Shown piece by piece: positions 18,903 through 28,060 of a stretch of DNA of 64,000 nucleotides (positions within the stretch are counted from its first letter, which is position 1; each line of letters begins with the position of its first letter). Where the stretch lies: the NCBI RefSeq assembly GCF_007859325.1, contig NZ_VOHK01000002.1:62001-126000 (forward strand). The letters are read 5' to 3'. The position numbers were made by a program, and so were the translations under genes. The notes under the pieces are model-generated. The model made no database searches. It had not been told where the DNA came from and saw only the letters and a list, made by a program, of their open reading frames with translations. Source of the stretch: Luteimonas marina (GTDB taxonomy: Bacteria; Pseudomonadota; Gammaproteobacteria; Xanthomonadales; Xanthomonadaceae).

Positions 18903-21398
18903 TCAGCTACTGCACCACTCGCACTCGGCGATGTCGATGTCGTTCGAGCGCACGTAGTAGGTCGTCTTCAGCCCCTCGCGCCAGGCGGTCATGTGCAGCT
19001 CCAGCAGGGTGCTGGCGCGGATGGTGCTGGGCACGTAGAAGTTGAAGCTGATCGACTGGTCGACGTGGCGCTGGCGGCGCGCGTTCTGGCGCACGCTGGC
19101 GAACTGGTCGACCTTGTACGCGCCCTTCTCGTAGTACGGCCAGGTCTCCAGCGACAGTCCCGGTGCGGCCACCGGGCGGCGGTAGTCCTTCTTCTCCTCG
19201 TAGTAGAACGCGGAGTAGATCGGGTCGATCGAGGCGGTGCTGCCTGCGATCTGCGCGGTCGACATGTTCGGCGCGACCGCCAGCAGCCAGCCGTTGCGCA
19301 CGCCGTTGACCGCGACCTGCGCCGACAGCTCCAGCCACTTGCTGCTGTTGTAGTCGCGGGCGCGGAAATACTCGCCGTTGTGCCAGTCGCTGCCGAGGAA
19401 GGCGCTGTAGGTGCCCTTTTCCTTGGCCAGCTCCATGCTCGCCTGCACGGTGAGGAAGTTGATCCGTTCGTACAGCTCGTCGCTGAAATCCTCCGCTTCG
19501 GGCGTGTTCCAGTGGATGCCCTTCTGCGCCAGCAGGTGGTGCCAGCCGAACGTGCCGAGGCCGATCGCGCGGTACTTGCGGTTGGTGATCGTGGCCTGCG
19601 GCACCGGCAGGTCGTTGAGGTCGATCACGTTGTCGAGCATGCGCACCTGGATCGGGATCAGGCGCTCGAGCACGTCGGTGATCAGGTCGCCCTGGTCCTC
19701 CTGCGGCAGCACCGCGCGGCCGAGGTTGACCGAGGACAGGTTGCAGACCACGAAGTCGCCGGCCTGCCTGGTGGTGACGATCTGGTTGCCCGAGATGATC
19801 TCCTGCATCATCCGCGTCGGGCTCATGTTCTGCAGGATCTCGGTGCACAGGTTCGACGAGTACACCATGCCGGCGTGCTTGTTCGGGTTCTTCCGGTTGA
19901 CCTCGTCGCGGTAGAACATGAACGGGTTGCCGGTCTCGAGCTGGCTGACCATGATCCGCTTGAAGATGTCGATGGCCTTGACGGTCTTGCGCGCGATGCG
20001 CTCGTCGGCCACGACCTCCTCGTACTTCTTGCGGAACGTGCCCTCGCCCCGCTTCTCGTCGAAGAAGTCCTGCAGGTACCAGCCCTTGATCCGCTTCACC
20101 TCGTGCGGGTCGAACAGGTACCAGTCGCCGCGGCGCTCGACCGCCTCCATGAACAGGTCGGGGATGCAGACCGAGGTGAACACGTCGTGCGCGCGCAGGC
20201 GCTGGTCGCCGTTGTTCAGGCGCAGGTCGAGGAAGGCCTCGATGTCGCGGTGCCAGACGTCCAGGTACACCGCGACCGCGCCCTTGCGCTGGCCGAGCTG
20301 GTCGACCGACACGGCGGTGTTGTTGAGCTGCTTGATCCACGGCACCACGCCGCCCGACGAATTGGGCACGCCGCGGATCGCCGAACCCGACGAGCGCACG
20401 TAGCCCAGGTAGGCGCCCACGCCGCCGCCGCCCTTGGACACGCGCGCGATGTCGGTGTTGGAGTCGTAGATGCCCTGCAGCGAATCATCGACCGTGTCGA
20501 TGAAACACGAGGACAGCTGGCCGCCGATCTTGCCGGCGTTCTGCAGCGTCGGCGTCGCGACGGTCATGTACAGGTTCGACAGCGCCCAGTAGGCCTCGCC
20601 GACCAGCTGCATGCGGCGCTCGCGGGGCTTTTCATCCTGCATGAGGTACAGCGCGATCGTCAGCCAGCGCTCCTGCGGCAGCTCGTACACCGCGCGCGAG
20701 GTGTCGGTGGCGAGGTAGCGCGTGGCCAGCAGGTACAGGCCGTTGTAGGCGAACAGCTTGTCGCGCCCGGGGTCGATCATCTTCCCGGCCTCGACCAGCT
20801 CCTCCTTCGAGTACGCGCGCAGGATGTCGTTGGAATAGACGTTGCGGTCGGCCAGGCTCTCCTGCAGGCCGACGTAGGAGCCGTACTTCTGCTCGGTGTC
20901 GTAGAAGCGGTTGCGGCTGGCGCGCTTGTACAGGCGGTGCAGGTACAGGCGCGCGGCGAAGATCTCCCACTCCGGCGCGGCGACGTCGACGCGGGCCTCG
21001 GCCTCGCGGATCAGGTGGTCGACGAGGTCGTCGGCGTTCACCGCATCCTTGCGCTCGACGAAGCCGAACACGCTGCGCTTGTAGTCGGCGATGTCGAGCT
21101 GCGGGAATTCGGCGTGGACGCGGTCGATGGCGCGCTCCAGGCGCGCGCGGTCGTAGGGAATCCGGCGGTTGCCGGCTTCCTTGGTGATCCAGGTGGCCAC
21201 GTCCTGGTCGGCGGTGGCGGTATCGGGCATGTCGGTGGCTCTCGGCGCCGGGATGGCATCGTCGGTCTCGACGGCGTCCGGGGCGGGGGCGGCGGGCTTC
21301 GCGGCCGCGGTGGCGGTGGCGGCGGCGGCGGCGGCGGCGGCATCCGCAGCGGTCGGTTCGATGGCCGGCTCTGCGGCCGGTGTGTTGTGGTTGCTCAT
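18903..21398 (-). CDS. nrdA: Ribonucleoside-diphosphate reductase class Ia, alpha subunit
   Basis: An 831-residue catalytic subunit. It starts MSNHNTPAAEP with a strong ribosome site (AAGGAGG) 6 bases upstream. Residues about 15-55 are an Ala-rich low-complexity tail that is not part of the fold. The ATP-cone (KRSVFGFVERKDAV region) and the 10-stranded catalytic barrel follow. Motifs include NLCTEILQN, CNLSSVNLGR and MPTPT-equivalent VATPTLQNAGK. The C-terminal redox pair is C826 and C829 (CEWCSS). It reduces ribonucleotides aerobically with NrdB. It is headed by a cobalamin riboswitch and a promoter with a NrdR-like box, so its expression should fall when B12 is available. Confidence 0.95.
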   Translation of the reverse strand: MSNHNTPAAEPAIEPTAADAAAAAAAATATAAAKPAAPAPDAVETDDAIPAPRATDMPDTATADQDVATWITKEAGNRRIPYDRARLERAIDRVHAEFPQLDIADYKRSVFGFVERKDAVNADDLVDHLIREAEARVDVAAPEWEIFAARLYLHRLYKRASRNRFYDTEQKYGSYVGLQESLADRNVYSNDILRAYSKEELVEAGKMIDPGRDKLFAYNGLYLLATRYLATDTSRAVYELPQERWLTIALYLMQDEKPRERRMQLVGEAYWALSNLYMTVATPTLQNAGKIGGQLSSCFIDTVDDSLQGIYDSNTDIARVSKGGGGVGAYLGYVRSSGSAIRGVPNSSGGVVPWIKQLNNTAVSVDQLGQRKGAVAVYLDVWHRDIEAFLDLRLNNGDQRLRAHDVFTSVCIPDLFMEAVERRGDWYLFDPHEVKRIKGWYLQDFFDEKRGEGTFRKKYEEVVADERIARKTVKAIDIFKRIMVSQLETGNPFMFYRDEVNRKNPNKHAGMVYSSNLCTEILQNMSPTRMMQEIISGNQIVTTRQAGDFVVCNLSSVNLGRAVLPQEDQGDLITDVLERLIPIQVRMLDNVIDLNDLPVPQATITNRKYRAIGLGTFGWHHLLAQKGIHWNTPEAEDFSDELYERINFLTVQASMELAKEKGTYSAFLGSDWHNGEYFRARDYNSSKWLELSAQVAVNGVRNGWLLAVAPNMSTAQIAGSTASIDPIYSAFYYEEKKDYRRPVAAPGLSLETWPYYEKGAYKVDQFASVRQNARRQRHVDQSISFNFYVPSTIRASTLLELHMTAWREGLKTTYYVRSNDIDIAECEWCSS

Positions 21399-21584
21399 GC
21401 GTCCTCCTTGCGTCGCGCACGCGTCCGGCCTGTCCCCCGCAGGCGGAGGCCCGGATCGTCAGGTTGGAAAAGCGGCGTCGCAAAAGCGGGGACTGCGCGA
21501 ACGGCGCCCCGGTCCTGCGTCGCCAGCCCTCTCCCCCCGGAGATCCCGCGGCCGGCACCGCGCGGCGTGCAAACGCGCGGCTGT

Positions 21585-21790
21585 CGGCAGGTCTTCGGAC
21601 TCACGGGCACGGAAGGCAGGCCTTCCACCTTGTCCGCCGCTTCCCGGAAGCCTTCGCTCCAGTGCTGATGGCGGGTTCGTTCCCGATTACCGCTGCGGGG
21701 CAGCGCCGGAATGGCCGCGGACCCTTGCGGGGGTACGGCGTCACCGGCTTCCCTTTTCATCCTCCGGCGTGGGGCGGGAGGAACCGACGG
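21585..21790 (-). ncRNA. Cobalamin riboswitch upstream of nrdA
   Basis: Read on the minus strand the AdoCbl aptamer blocks occur in order: GATGAAAAGGGAAGCCGGTG (21740-21759), GGCGCTGCCCCGCAGCGGTA (21688-21707), GCACTGGAGCG, TTCCGGGAAGCGG, and the B12 box GAGTCCGAAGACCTGCC (about 21586-21602). It begins right after the promoter and ends about 190 bases before the nrdA start. A GCCTCCGCC segment near 21445 could pair with the nrdA GGAGG site, suggesting translational control. The sequence is very similar in layout to the metE leader. Confidence 0.93.
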
Positions 21791-21794
21791 GCAC

Positions 21795-21838
21795 AACATA
21801 GTGGGGTGTCACGGAACCGTCAACACCAAATGTTGTGT
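21795..21838 (-). promoter_or_regulatory. nrdA sigma70 promoter with NrdR-like box
   Basis: On the minus strand TTGACG (21818-21823) and TATGTT (21795-21800) are separated by exactly 17 bases, placing transcription start at the head of the riboswitch. Overlapping the upstream edge of the -35 is ACACAACATTTGGTGT (21823-21838), which fits the 16-base NrdR box consensus at 13 positions. A weak second half-similar stretch overlaps the -10 region. NrdR would repress when dATP is high. Confidence 0.75.
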
Positions 21839-22084
21839 GGAACAGAAACGTTCAATTGCAACCGTGTTCCACGGGCCGCGGAGGGGAAAAACCGGGGTCA
21901 GAGTGCGGTTTCGCCGCCTGCCGAACCGGCAACCGGGCGGAGACCGGAAGGGAAACAGCGCTCCGCCCCCGGTTTTCCCCGGGCCCGGGTCAGTTTCGCC
22001 GCCAGCGGACAGCCGCTGAACGGCCCGCGACGGCGGGGATTCTTTCCGCATGCGCCGCGACGGTCCCCGTCTGCATGGCGTCGG
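21839..22084. other. Gap between porin gene and nrdA promoter
   Basis: About 245 bases with a short A/T-richer start (GTTCAATTGCAACC) and then G/C-rich sequence. CCCCGGTTTTCCCCGGGCC and several short dyads are present, but no gene, clear terminator or repeat family was recognised. Confidence 0.5.
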
Positions 22085-23284
22085 TCAGTGCGCCAGGCTT
22101 GCGACCAGGCGCAGGCCGATCGCCAGCGCGTCGTCACGGCTGCGGTCGAGTCCGGGATTGAAGACGTACTGCAGGTCCGGCTGCAGCGCGAGCCTGTCGG
22201 TGAGCGCGAAGCGGTAGGTCAACTCGAGTGCCGTTTCCGCGCGCGCAGCCGCGATGCCGTCCTGCGCCAGGACATCGAGCTGGTTGCGGCCGGCGACGGC
22301 GTGGGCAATGGCGATTCCGGCCTCGTCGGCCTGCCGCCCGGCGAACGGTCCGACCCAGTGCAGGCCAACGCTGTAGAACCGGTCGAACGGATTGGTCCGC
22401 GCGCTCGCGCCACCGACGCGGAAGAACCCGCGCAGGCCGCGCGCCTCGTCGCCGGACAGCAGCGCCTCGCCGCGCAGGTAGGCGCCCGCGCTGGTGCCCG
22501 TGGCCCCGTCGCCGGCGAGATCGTCCTGGTCCCTGGAATAACCCCATGCGCCGAGCAGAAGCCGTTGCTGTCCGCGCTGCAGGTCGAGCTCCGTGATGCC
22601 GAACGCGCCATCGCTGCCGCCGATGCGCAAGGTGCTGTGGTCGGGACGATCCGGGTCGTTGGGCACGCCGTCGAGCACGGCCGTGCGCAGGGTCGCCTGA
22701 TCGGTGAGCGCGAAGGACAGGCGCAGGCCCGGCGAGGTATGCGGAAAGATCGAGGGCCCGTTGCGGCCACTCTGCGCGATGTCGGTGCCGATGCCGTGGG
22801 CGCTGTGGAGGAACAGCGCCGAACCGTCGAGCGCATCGAACTCGCTGTTGATGTCGTACAGGCCGGCGCGCAGCGACCAGCGGTCGCCGTCGCCGCGATA
22901 CTCGACCCAGGCTTCCAGCGGCAGCAGCGCGCGCCCCCCGGTTTCGATGTTGGAGATCCCCTGGGCGTCTCCGGCCAGCTCGCTGGCGCTGTTGCCGTTG
23001 TTGTGGATCAAGTGGAGCCGCGCGCTCGTCCGCGGCAGGTCGAACAGGCGTTCAAGGTCGAACTCGGCGGCCAGGCCGACCTGCGTCAGGTAGCGCGTCC
23101 CGCGGTTGCCGTCGCCGTCGAGCGACCACGCATCGAGGGTATAGGCCAGCTCCAGCGCGTGCGCATTGTCCTCCGCGGATGTCGCGATGACGGGAGGCGC
23201 CGCCGTCCCCAGGCCGGCCAACAGCAACAGCGCGGGTCCGCGAACGTGCAAGGGGGCCTGTACTGCGGGACCTGGTGAAGACAT
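22085..23284 (-). CDS. OprB-family carbohydrate-selective porin
   Basis: A 399-residue outer-membrane beta-barrel, starting MSSPGPAVQAPLHVRG with a hydrophobic leader LLLLAGLGTAAPP. Family-typical segments are LTQVGLAAEFDLERLF, LHLIHNNGNSASELAGDAQGISNIE, LEAWVEYR, LRAGLYDINSEFDALDGSALF and the aromatic barrel strand pattern to the end (LRLVASLAH). OprB porins pass glucose and other sugars. A longer start at 23341 exists but lacks a signal-like N-terminus. No sugar-uptake genes lie beside it, so the substrate is open. Confidence 0.82.
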   Translation of the reverse strand: MSSPGPAVQAPLHVRGPALLLLAGLGTAAPPVIATSAEDNAHALELAYTLDAWSLDGDGNRGTRYLTQVGLAAEFDLERLFDLPRTSARLHLIHNNGNSASELAGDAQGISNIETGGRALLPLEAWVEYRGDGDRWSLRAGLYDINSEFDALDGSALFLHSAHGIGTDIAQSGRNGPSIFPHTSPGLRLSFALTDQATLRTAVLDGVPNDPDRPDHSTLRIGGSDGAFGITELDLQRGQQRLLLGAWGYSRDQDDLAGDGATGTSAGAYLRGEALLSGDEARGLRGFFRVGGASARTNPFDRFYSVGLHWVGPFAGRQADEAGIAIAHAVAGRNQLDVLAQDGIAAARAETALELTYRFALTDRLALQPDLQYVFNPGLDRSRDDALAIGLRLVASLAH

Positions 23285-23536
23285 TGGCTGCTGGCCTCCC
23301 GGCTGGGCGCGTGGCGACGGACCTTGGGATGATCGCGGCATCCGGGGCCGCGGGCTACGCCCAACAGGCCACAGGCTGCCTCCGACGGGCCCTGGATCTG
23401 GCGTAATCGCACGGTTGCGTGGCCGTTGTGCGACAGCCGGGTGCGCGATGGCTTGCTAGCTTGCGAGGCGACGGAGAGGCGTCGACGCTGCCCGCGATGG
23501 GCGACGGACGCTCCGCGTGACGGGAGGATCGGGACG

Positions 23537-24103
23537 ATGGCAAGCACGGTTCACACGGGCGGCTACCACCGCTGGTCGATCAGGCTGCATTGGGCGATGG
23601 TGTTGCTGTTCGTGGTGGTGTACGCCTTCATCGAACTGCGCGTGCTGTTCGACAAGGGGACGGATGCGCGCGAGGCAATGAAGGCGGCGCACTTCATGTG
23701 CGGCCTGCTGGTCCTGCTGCTGGTGTGGCTGCGAATCGCGTTGAGGCTGATCTACCGCGTGCAGCCGATCGTGCCGCTGCCGCCGGCCTGGCAGCGCGTG
23801 GCGTCGGCGACCATGCAGGGCGCCCTGTACCTGATGATGATCGGCATGCCGCTGGCGGGGTGGGCGACCCTGAGCGCGTACGGCAATCCCGTGCCCTTCT
23901 TCGGCCTGGAACTGCCGGCGATCGTCGCCACCGACCGGGCGCTGGCCTCGCAGCTCCAGGACTGGCACGTGCGGATCGGCGACCTCGGCTATTGGCTGAT
24001 CGGGCTGCATGCCGTTGCCGGCCTCGCGCACCATTACGTGCGCAAAGACAATGCGCTGACGCGGATGCTTCCCGCGAAAGCCGCCAGGACCGACCCGGCA
24101 TGA
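23537..24103 (+). CDS. Cytochrome b561 family protein
   Basis: A 188-residue four-helix membrane protein, start ATG 23537 with GGGAGGATCGGG upstream. Helices lie near residues 18-35, 52-72, 88-108 and 145-165. Candidate haem ligands are His in RLHW, AAHFMCG, DWHVRIG and GLHAVAGLAHHY. It belongs to the CybB/YodB group of two-haem electron carriers that oxidise quinol or relay electrons in the inner membrane. It is divergent from the porin gene and 198 bases before the TonB-dependent receptor. Confidence 0.88.
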   Translation: MASTVHTGGYHRWSIRLHWAMVLLFVVVYAFIELRVLFDKGTDAREAMKAAHFMCGLLVLLLVWLRIALRLIYRVQPIVPLPPAWQRVASATMQGALYLMMIGMPLAGWATLSAYGNPVPFFGLELPAIVATDRALASQLQDWHVRIGDLGYWLIGLHAVAGLAHHYVRKDNALTRMLPAKAARTDPA

Positions 24104-24301
24104 CCGCAGCCGCGCGCGAGCCGTCGGTGGATGCGGCCATGTGACCAGGCCTGTCCCGGGCAAGCCCGCTTGGCCTGAATTCGACGGCTTCCGACCCTCG
24201 TGATGCAACTGTTCGCGTCAGGCGGATCATATTCAGGGCGTCCAGTCGGAAAAGACGCTCGCCGCTCCGTGTTCGCACGACATTTCCAGGGGAAACAACA
24301 G

Positions 24302-26461
24302 ATGAACCAGCACGATATTCCAGGCGGACGCACGTATCGCCGGCGCATCCTGGCGGCGACGGTTGCGATGGCGCTCGCTGCGGGCGCCGCGCAGGCGCAG
24401 CAGGCGTCCAGCGAGTCCACCGCGGAGGCCACCGAACTCGACCGCATCGTGGTCTCCGCGCCGAATTACGTGCCATCGGGCAGCCTGACCGCGACCAAGT
24501 CGTCCGCACCGCTGATCGAGACCCCGCAGTCGATCTCGGTGGTCACCCGCGACCAGATCGACCTGCTCGGCTTCACCGACGTGCAGCAGGCGATCCGCTA
24601 CACCGCCGGCATCGTCGGCGAGAACTACGGTCCCGACCTGCGCTACGACTTCCTGACCCTGCGCGGCTTCACGCCCAAGCAGTACATCGACGGCCTGCAG
24701 GCGCCGATCAGCACCACCATCTTCAACGTCGGCGTCGACCTGTACGGCTTCCAGGAAGTGGACGTGCTCAAGGGCCCGGCCGCGGTGCTGTACGGCAACT
24801 CGCCGCCCGGCGGCATCTACAACCTGACCAGCCGCCGCGCCGAGGACGTCCTCGGTGGCGAGATCGGGGTCAAGTACGGCAGCGACAGCTACAAGGAGCT
24901 GCACGGCACCGTCACCGGGCCGATCGCCGACGGCCTGAGCGCGCGCGCCACGCTGCTCTACCTCGACCGGGGCTCGCAGACCGAGCACGTCGAGGGCGAG
25001 CGCACCTATTTCGCGCCGACCTTCACCTGGAACATCGGCGAGAACACCAGCCTCACCGGCCTGGCCTACTACCAGAAGGACGCCAACACCGGCGACACCA
25101 ACGGCTTCCTGCCGGCCGAGGGCACGCGCCTGGGCAATCCCCACGGCGTGATCCCGCGCGGCCGCAACCTCGGCGAGCCGGACTACAACCGCTACGACCG
25201 CACCCAGACCGCGATCGGCTGGGACTTCCGCCACGCCTTCAGCGACCGCGTCAGCTTCCAGCAGAACGCGAAGTGGTACGAGTACGAGGAGTTCCAGAAG
25301 GTCGTCTATTCCACCGGCCTGCAGGAGGACATGCGCACCGTCAACCGCGCCAGCTATCCGTATGCGGAAGACGTGGACGGCTTCGCGATTGACAGCCGCT
25401 TCACCCTGGTGTTCGGCGGCGACGGCGGCGTGCGCCATACCGTGCTCGCCGGCTACGACTACCGCGACCTCGAGAACTTCGCGCGGTTCGGATTCGCCGG
25501 CGCGCCGTCGCTGGACGCCTTCGCTCCGGTCTACGGCGCGGCCCCGATCGACACCCCGGAGCTGAGCTTCATCTTCAACGACCAGCGGGTGAAGCAGTCC
25601 GGGCTCTACGTGCAGGACCAGATCAAGGCCGGCAACCTCGTCGTCACCCTCAGCGGTCGCTACGACGACGTCAAGCTGCACGACAACCAGGGCGGCGTCA
25701 CCACGAAGCAGGACGAATTCAGCTACCGCGCCGGCCTGAACTACGTGTTCGACAGCGGCTGGGCGCCCTATGTCAGCTACGGCAGCTCGTTCGAGCCGGT
25801 CCTGGGCACGGATTCGGAGACGGGCGAGGGCTTCGAGCCCAGCACCAGCACCCAGCTCGAGGCGGGCGTGAAGTTCGACGCGCGCGGGCTTCCACGCGGC
25901 GTGCGCCTGTTCGCGACCGCCGCGCTGTTCCAGATCGAACAGGACAACCTGGTCAGCGTGCAGTCCGGGCAGACGCCGATGTTCGGCCGCCAGCTCGGCG
26001 AGGTCGAGGCCAAGGGCGGCGAACTGGAAGTGGTGGCCCGCATCCACGACCAGTGGAGCATCAACGCCTCCTACAGCTACACCAGGACCGAAGTCGTGCG
26101 CGACGCGGGCGGGTTCGCCACCGGCGATCCGCTGCCGACCACGCCCGAGCACAAGCTCACCGCGTTCGTCGACTACACCCTCCAGCAGGGCAGCCTCGCC
26201 GGCCTGGGCTTCGGTTTCGGCGGCCGCTATCTCAGCGAATCCGCCGGCAGCCTGGTCGACCAGTGGAATCCGTCGGTGATCTACGCCAAGTCGACCGCGA
26301 TCTGGGACGCCATCGTCCACTACGACCGCGACAACTGGCGCTTCGCGCTCAACGCCAGCAACCTGTTCGACAAGGAGTACGTGGGTCGCTGCGCCGGCAT
26401 CGCCAACTGCATCTACGGCCAGGGCCGCCAGGTCATCGCCACGGTGACGTGGAGGCTCTGA
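24302..26461 (+). CDS. TonB-dependent siderophore receptor
   Basis: A 719-residue outer-membrane receptor. Its signal peptide is residues 1-32, ending AQAQQ. The plug domain (about 45-190) has ETPQSISVVTRDQID and VLKGPAAVLYGNSPPGGIYNLTSRR, a hallmark of the ferrisiderophore (FhuA/FpvA/FecA-like) group. The barrel runs to the terminal aromatic VTWRL. No N-terminal signalling domain is present. Nearby cytochrome b561 and the YncE-like propeller could assist iron release or sensing, but that is inference. No convincing Fur box was found upstream. Confidence 0.92.
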   Translation: MNQHDIPGGRTYRRRILAATVAMALAAGAAQAQQASSESTAEATELDRIVVSAPNYVPSGSLTATKSSAPLIETPQSISVVTRDQIDLLGFTDVQQAIRYTAGIVGENYGPDLRYDFLTLRGFTPKQYIDGLQAPISTTIFNVGVDLYGFQEVDVLKGPAAVLYGNSPPGGIYNLTSRRAEDVLGGEIGVKYGSDSYKELHGTVTGPIADGLSARATLLYLDRGSQTEHVEGERTYFAPTFTWNIGENTSLTGLAYYQKDANTGDTNGFLPAEGTRLGNPHGVIPRGRNLGEPDYNRYDRTQTAIGWDFRHAFSDRVSFQQNAKWYEYEEFQKVVYSTGLQEDMRTVNRASYPYAEDVDGFAIDSRFTLVFGGDGGVRHTVLAGYDYRDLENFARFGFAGAPSLDAFAPVYGAAPIDTPELSFIFNDQRVKQSGLYVQDQIKAGNLVVTLSGRYDDVKLHDNQGGVTTKQDEFSYRAGLNYVFDSGWAPYVSYGSSFEPVLGTDSETGEGFEPSTSTQLEAGVKFDARGLPRGVRLFATAALFQIEQDNLVSVQSGQTPMFGRQLGEVEAKGGELEVVARIHDQWSINASYSYTRTEVVRDAGGFATGDPLPTTPEHKLTAFVDYTLQQGSLAGLGFGFGGRYLSESAGSLVDQWNPSVIYAKSTAIWDAIVHYDRDNWRFALNASNLFDKEYVGRCAGIANCIYGQGRQVIATVTWRL

Positions 26462-26763
26462 GGCAGGCCGCGGCGTCCGTGCGGGCCGGCGCCGGCCGGT
26501 CCGCGCGCTGCGGCGGGTTTCCCGCGCCTGCCGCGTCCGGCGTGCAGGCCACCGCCGCCCACGCCCGCCGCGATGACGACATCCATGCGCGCGCGACCTG
26601 GCGCTTCTGACCGGAACGGCCGTGCGTCGGCGCTGAATGGAGAAGCCGGCGCGCGTCGCCCGCGGCAGGCTGCCATGTCGCCGGCTTCGCACCGGGCGGA
26701 GGTTCGCCCGAGGGCGTGCGGCAGGCCATTTCCGTGCTTTTCCACTCCCGAGGAAGTCATCCG
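26462..26763. other. 302-base gap between receptor and propeller genes
   Basis: Very G/C-rich, with no terminator. A short reading frame around 26570-26610 ends HARATWRF-stop, which resembles a TonB receptor C-terminus, but it is too short to call a remnant. Otherwise nothing was recognised. Confidence 0.4.
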
Positions 26764-27813
26764 ATGACGCCACGTTCCCATCTGCTCGCGGCCGTCGCCG
26801 CGGCCTGCATGGCCGCGCTCGCACCCGCGCAGGCTGGCGACCTGCTCTATACGCTCGCCGACACCGCCACCCTGCCCAGCACCGCAACCGGCTGGGACTA
26901 CATCAAGCTGGAGCCGGGCAGCAGCCGGCTGTTCATGGCGCGCGACAAGGACGGGCTGACCGTGTTCGACGTCGACGCCAACCGCGCGCTGACCACGGTC
27001 GACAACTCCATCGGCGCCAACGGGCCGCTGCTGCTGCCCGAATACAACCGCGGCTACGTCGCGATGACCGACGGCTCGTTGCTCAGCTTCGAGCTGGATT
27101 CGCTCAAGCCGATCGAGCGGCTGGCGCTGGACGGCGACGGCGGCATCAACAGCGCCATCCACGATCCGATCACCCGCCGCATCCACGCCATCGTCGGCAC
27201 GCGGCCGGCGGAATCGACCTGGTACACGCTCGACGCGGCCAGCGGCAAGCTGCTCGGCAGCCGGACCTTCCCGTTCCGCAAGATGGACGACCCGGCCAGC
27301 GACGGCAGGGGCCGCCTGTTCGCGCCCGCGCGCCTGGACAACCTGATCCTGGTGCTGGATGCGAAGACGCTGGACGAACAGACCCGCTGGACGGCGCCGT
27401 GCAACGTGTCCAAGGTCCGCTACCAGGCGCACAGCAACCGCATCCTCGGCGCCTGCGCCGGCGACACCCCCATGTTCTTCGCGCTCGACCCGGACAGCGG
27501 CCGGGTCGTGGCCAGCCTGTCGATCGGCAACGGCATCGACGGTTTCGTCATCGACGAACAGCGCAAGCGCATCGTGACCTCGAACAACGAGGGCACGCTG
27601 ACGGTGATCCGCCAGGAAGGCCCCGACAGCTACGCGCTGGCCGGCACCGTCTCCACCCGCCCCAACGCGCGCATGATGACCATGGACGAGCGCACCGGCA
27701 GGCTGTTCGTGGTCACCGCCGAATTCACCCGCACCCCGCCCGACGCCGACGGCGCGACCCGTAACGTCTACCATCCCGACAGCTTCGTGGTGCTGACCTA
27801 CCAGCCGCAGTGA
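26764..27813 (+). CDS. Secreted YncE-like beta-propeller protein
   Basis: A 349-residue protein with signal peptide (MTPRSHLLAAVAAACMAALAPAQA). About seven repeats of the YVTN/YncE type follow, for example LEPGSSRLFMARDKDGLTVFDV, DPITRRIHAIVGT and DEQRKRIVTSNNEGTLTVI, giving a seven-bladed propeller. E. coli YncE is an exported iron-responsive protein of unclear function. The position just after a ferrisiderophore receptor agrees with an iron-linked role, though no ligand can be read from sequence. Confidence 0.8.
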   Translation: MTPRSHLLAAVAAACMAALAPAQAGDLLYTLADTATLPSTATGWDYIKLEPGSSRLFMARDKDGLTVFDVDANRALTTVDNSIGANGPLLLPEYNRGYVAMTDGSLLSFELDSLKPIERLALDGDGGINSAIHDPITRRIHAIVGTRPAESTWYTLDAASGKLLGSRTFPFRKMDDPASDGRGRLFAPARLDNLILVLDAKTLDEQTRWTAPCNVSKVRYQAHSNRILGACAGDTPMFFALDPDSGRVVASLSIGNGIDGFVIDEQRKRIVTSNNEGTLTVIRQEGPDSYALAGTVSTRPNARMMTMDERTGRLFVVTAEFTRTPPDADGATRNVYHPDSFVVLTYQPQ

Positions 27814-27864
27814 CCGGCAAGGCAGCGGTCGACGGATACGCAATCATATGGAAGCGAGTCAATC

Positions 27865-27937
27865 CGCAGGTCGGGGCTACGTCCCCGACGCCCGGACATC
27901 GGCGGCCACGGCGTCGGGGACGTAGCCCCGACCTGCG
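27865..27937. repeat. Palindrome, GCAGGTCGGGGCTACGTCCC family
   Basis: Left arm CGCAGGTCGGGGCTACGTCC extended by CCGACGCC, inverse right arm ending CCCCGACCTGCG. Same family as 14988-15050. It lies 50 bases after the propeller gene in the 405-base space before the convergent FGE-like gene. Confidence 0.88.
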
Positions 27938-28060
27938 GCATTCGATATTCCTGAACGCAAGTCGGTATCAGTCGATCGCTGGCGCGCTTCACGGGAGCTC
28001 ATCCCGGGCGACGCGCGGGATCCCGTCTGCTGCCGGGCGTGACGCGTGGGCATAACGCCA

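Noticed and set aside
24190-24300. Fur box before the TonB-dependent receptor
   Set aside because: GATCATATTC is present but no stretch fits the 19-base Fur consensus well enough.
26570-26610. Possible C-terminal remnant of a second TonB receptor (HARATWRF-stop)
   Set aside because: Only about ten codons; chance similarity to the common receptor ending cannot be excluded and nothing upstream supports it.
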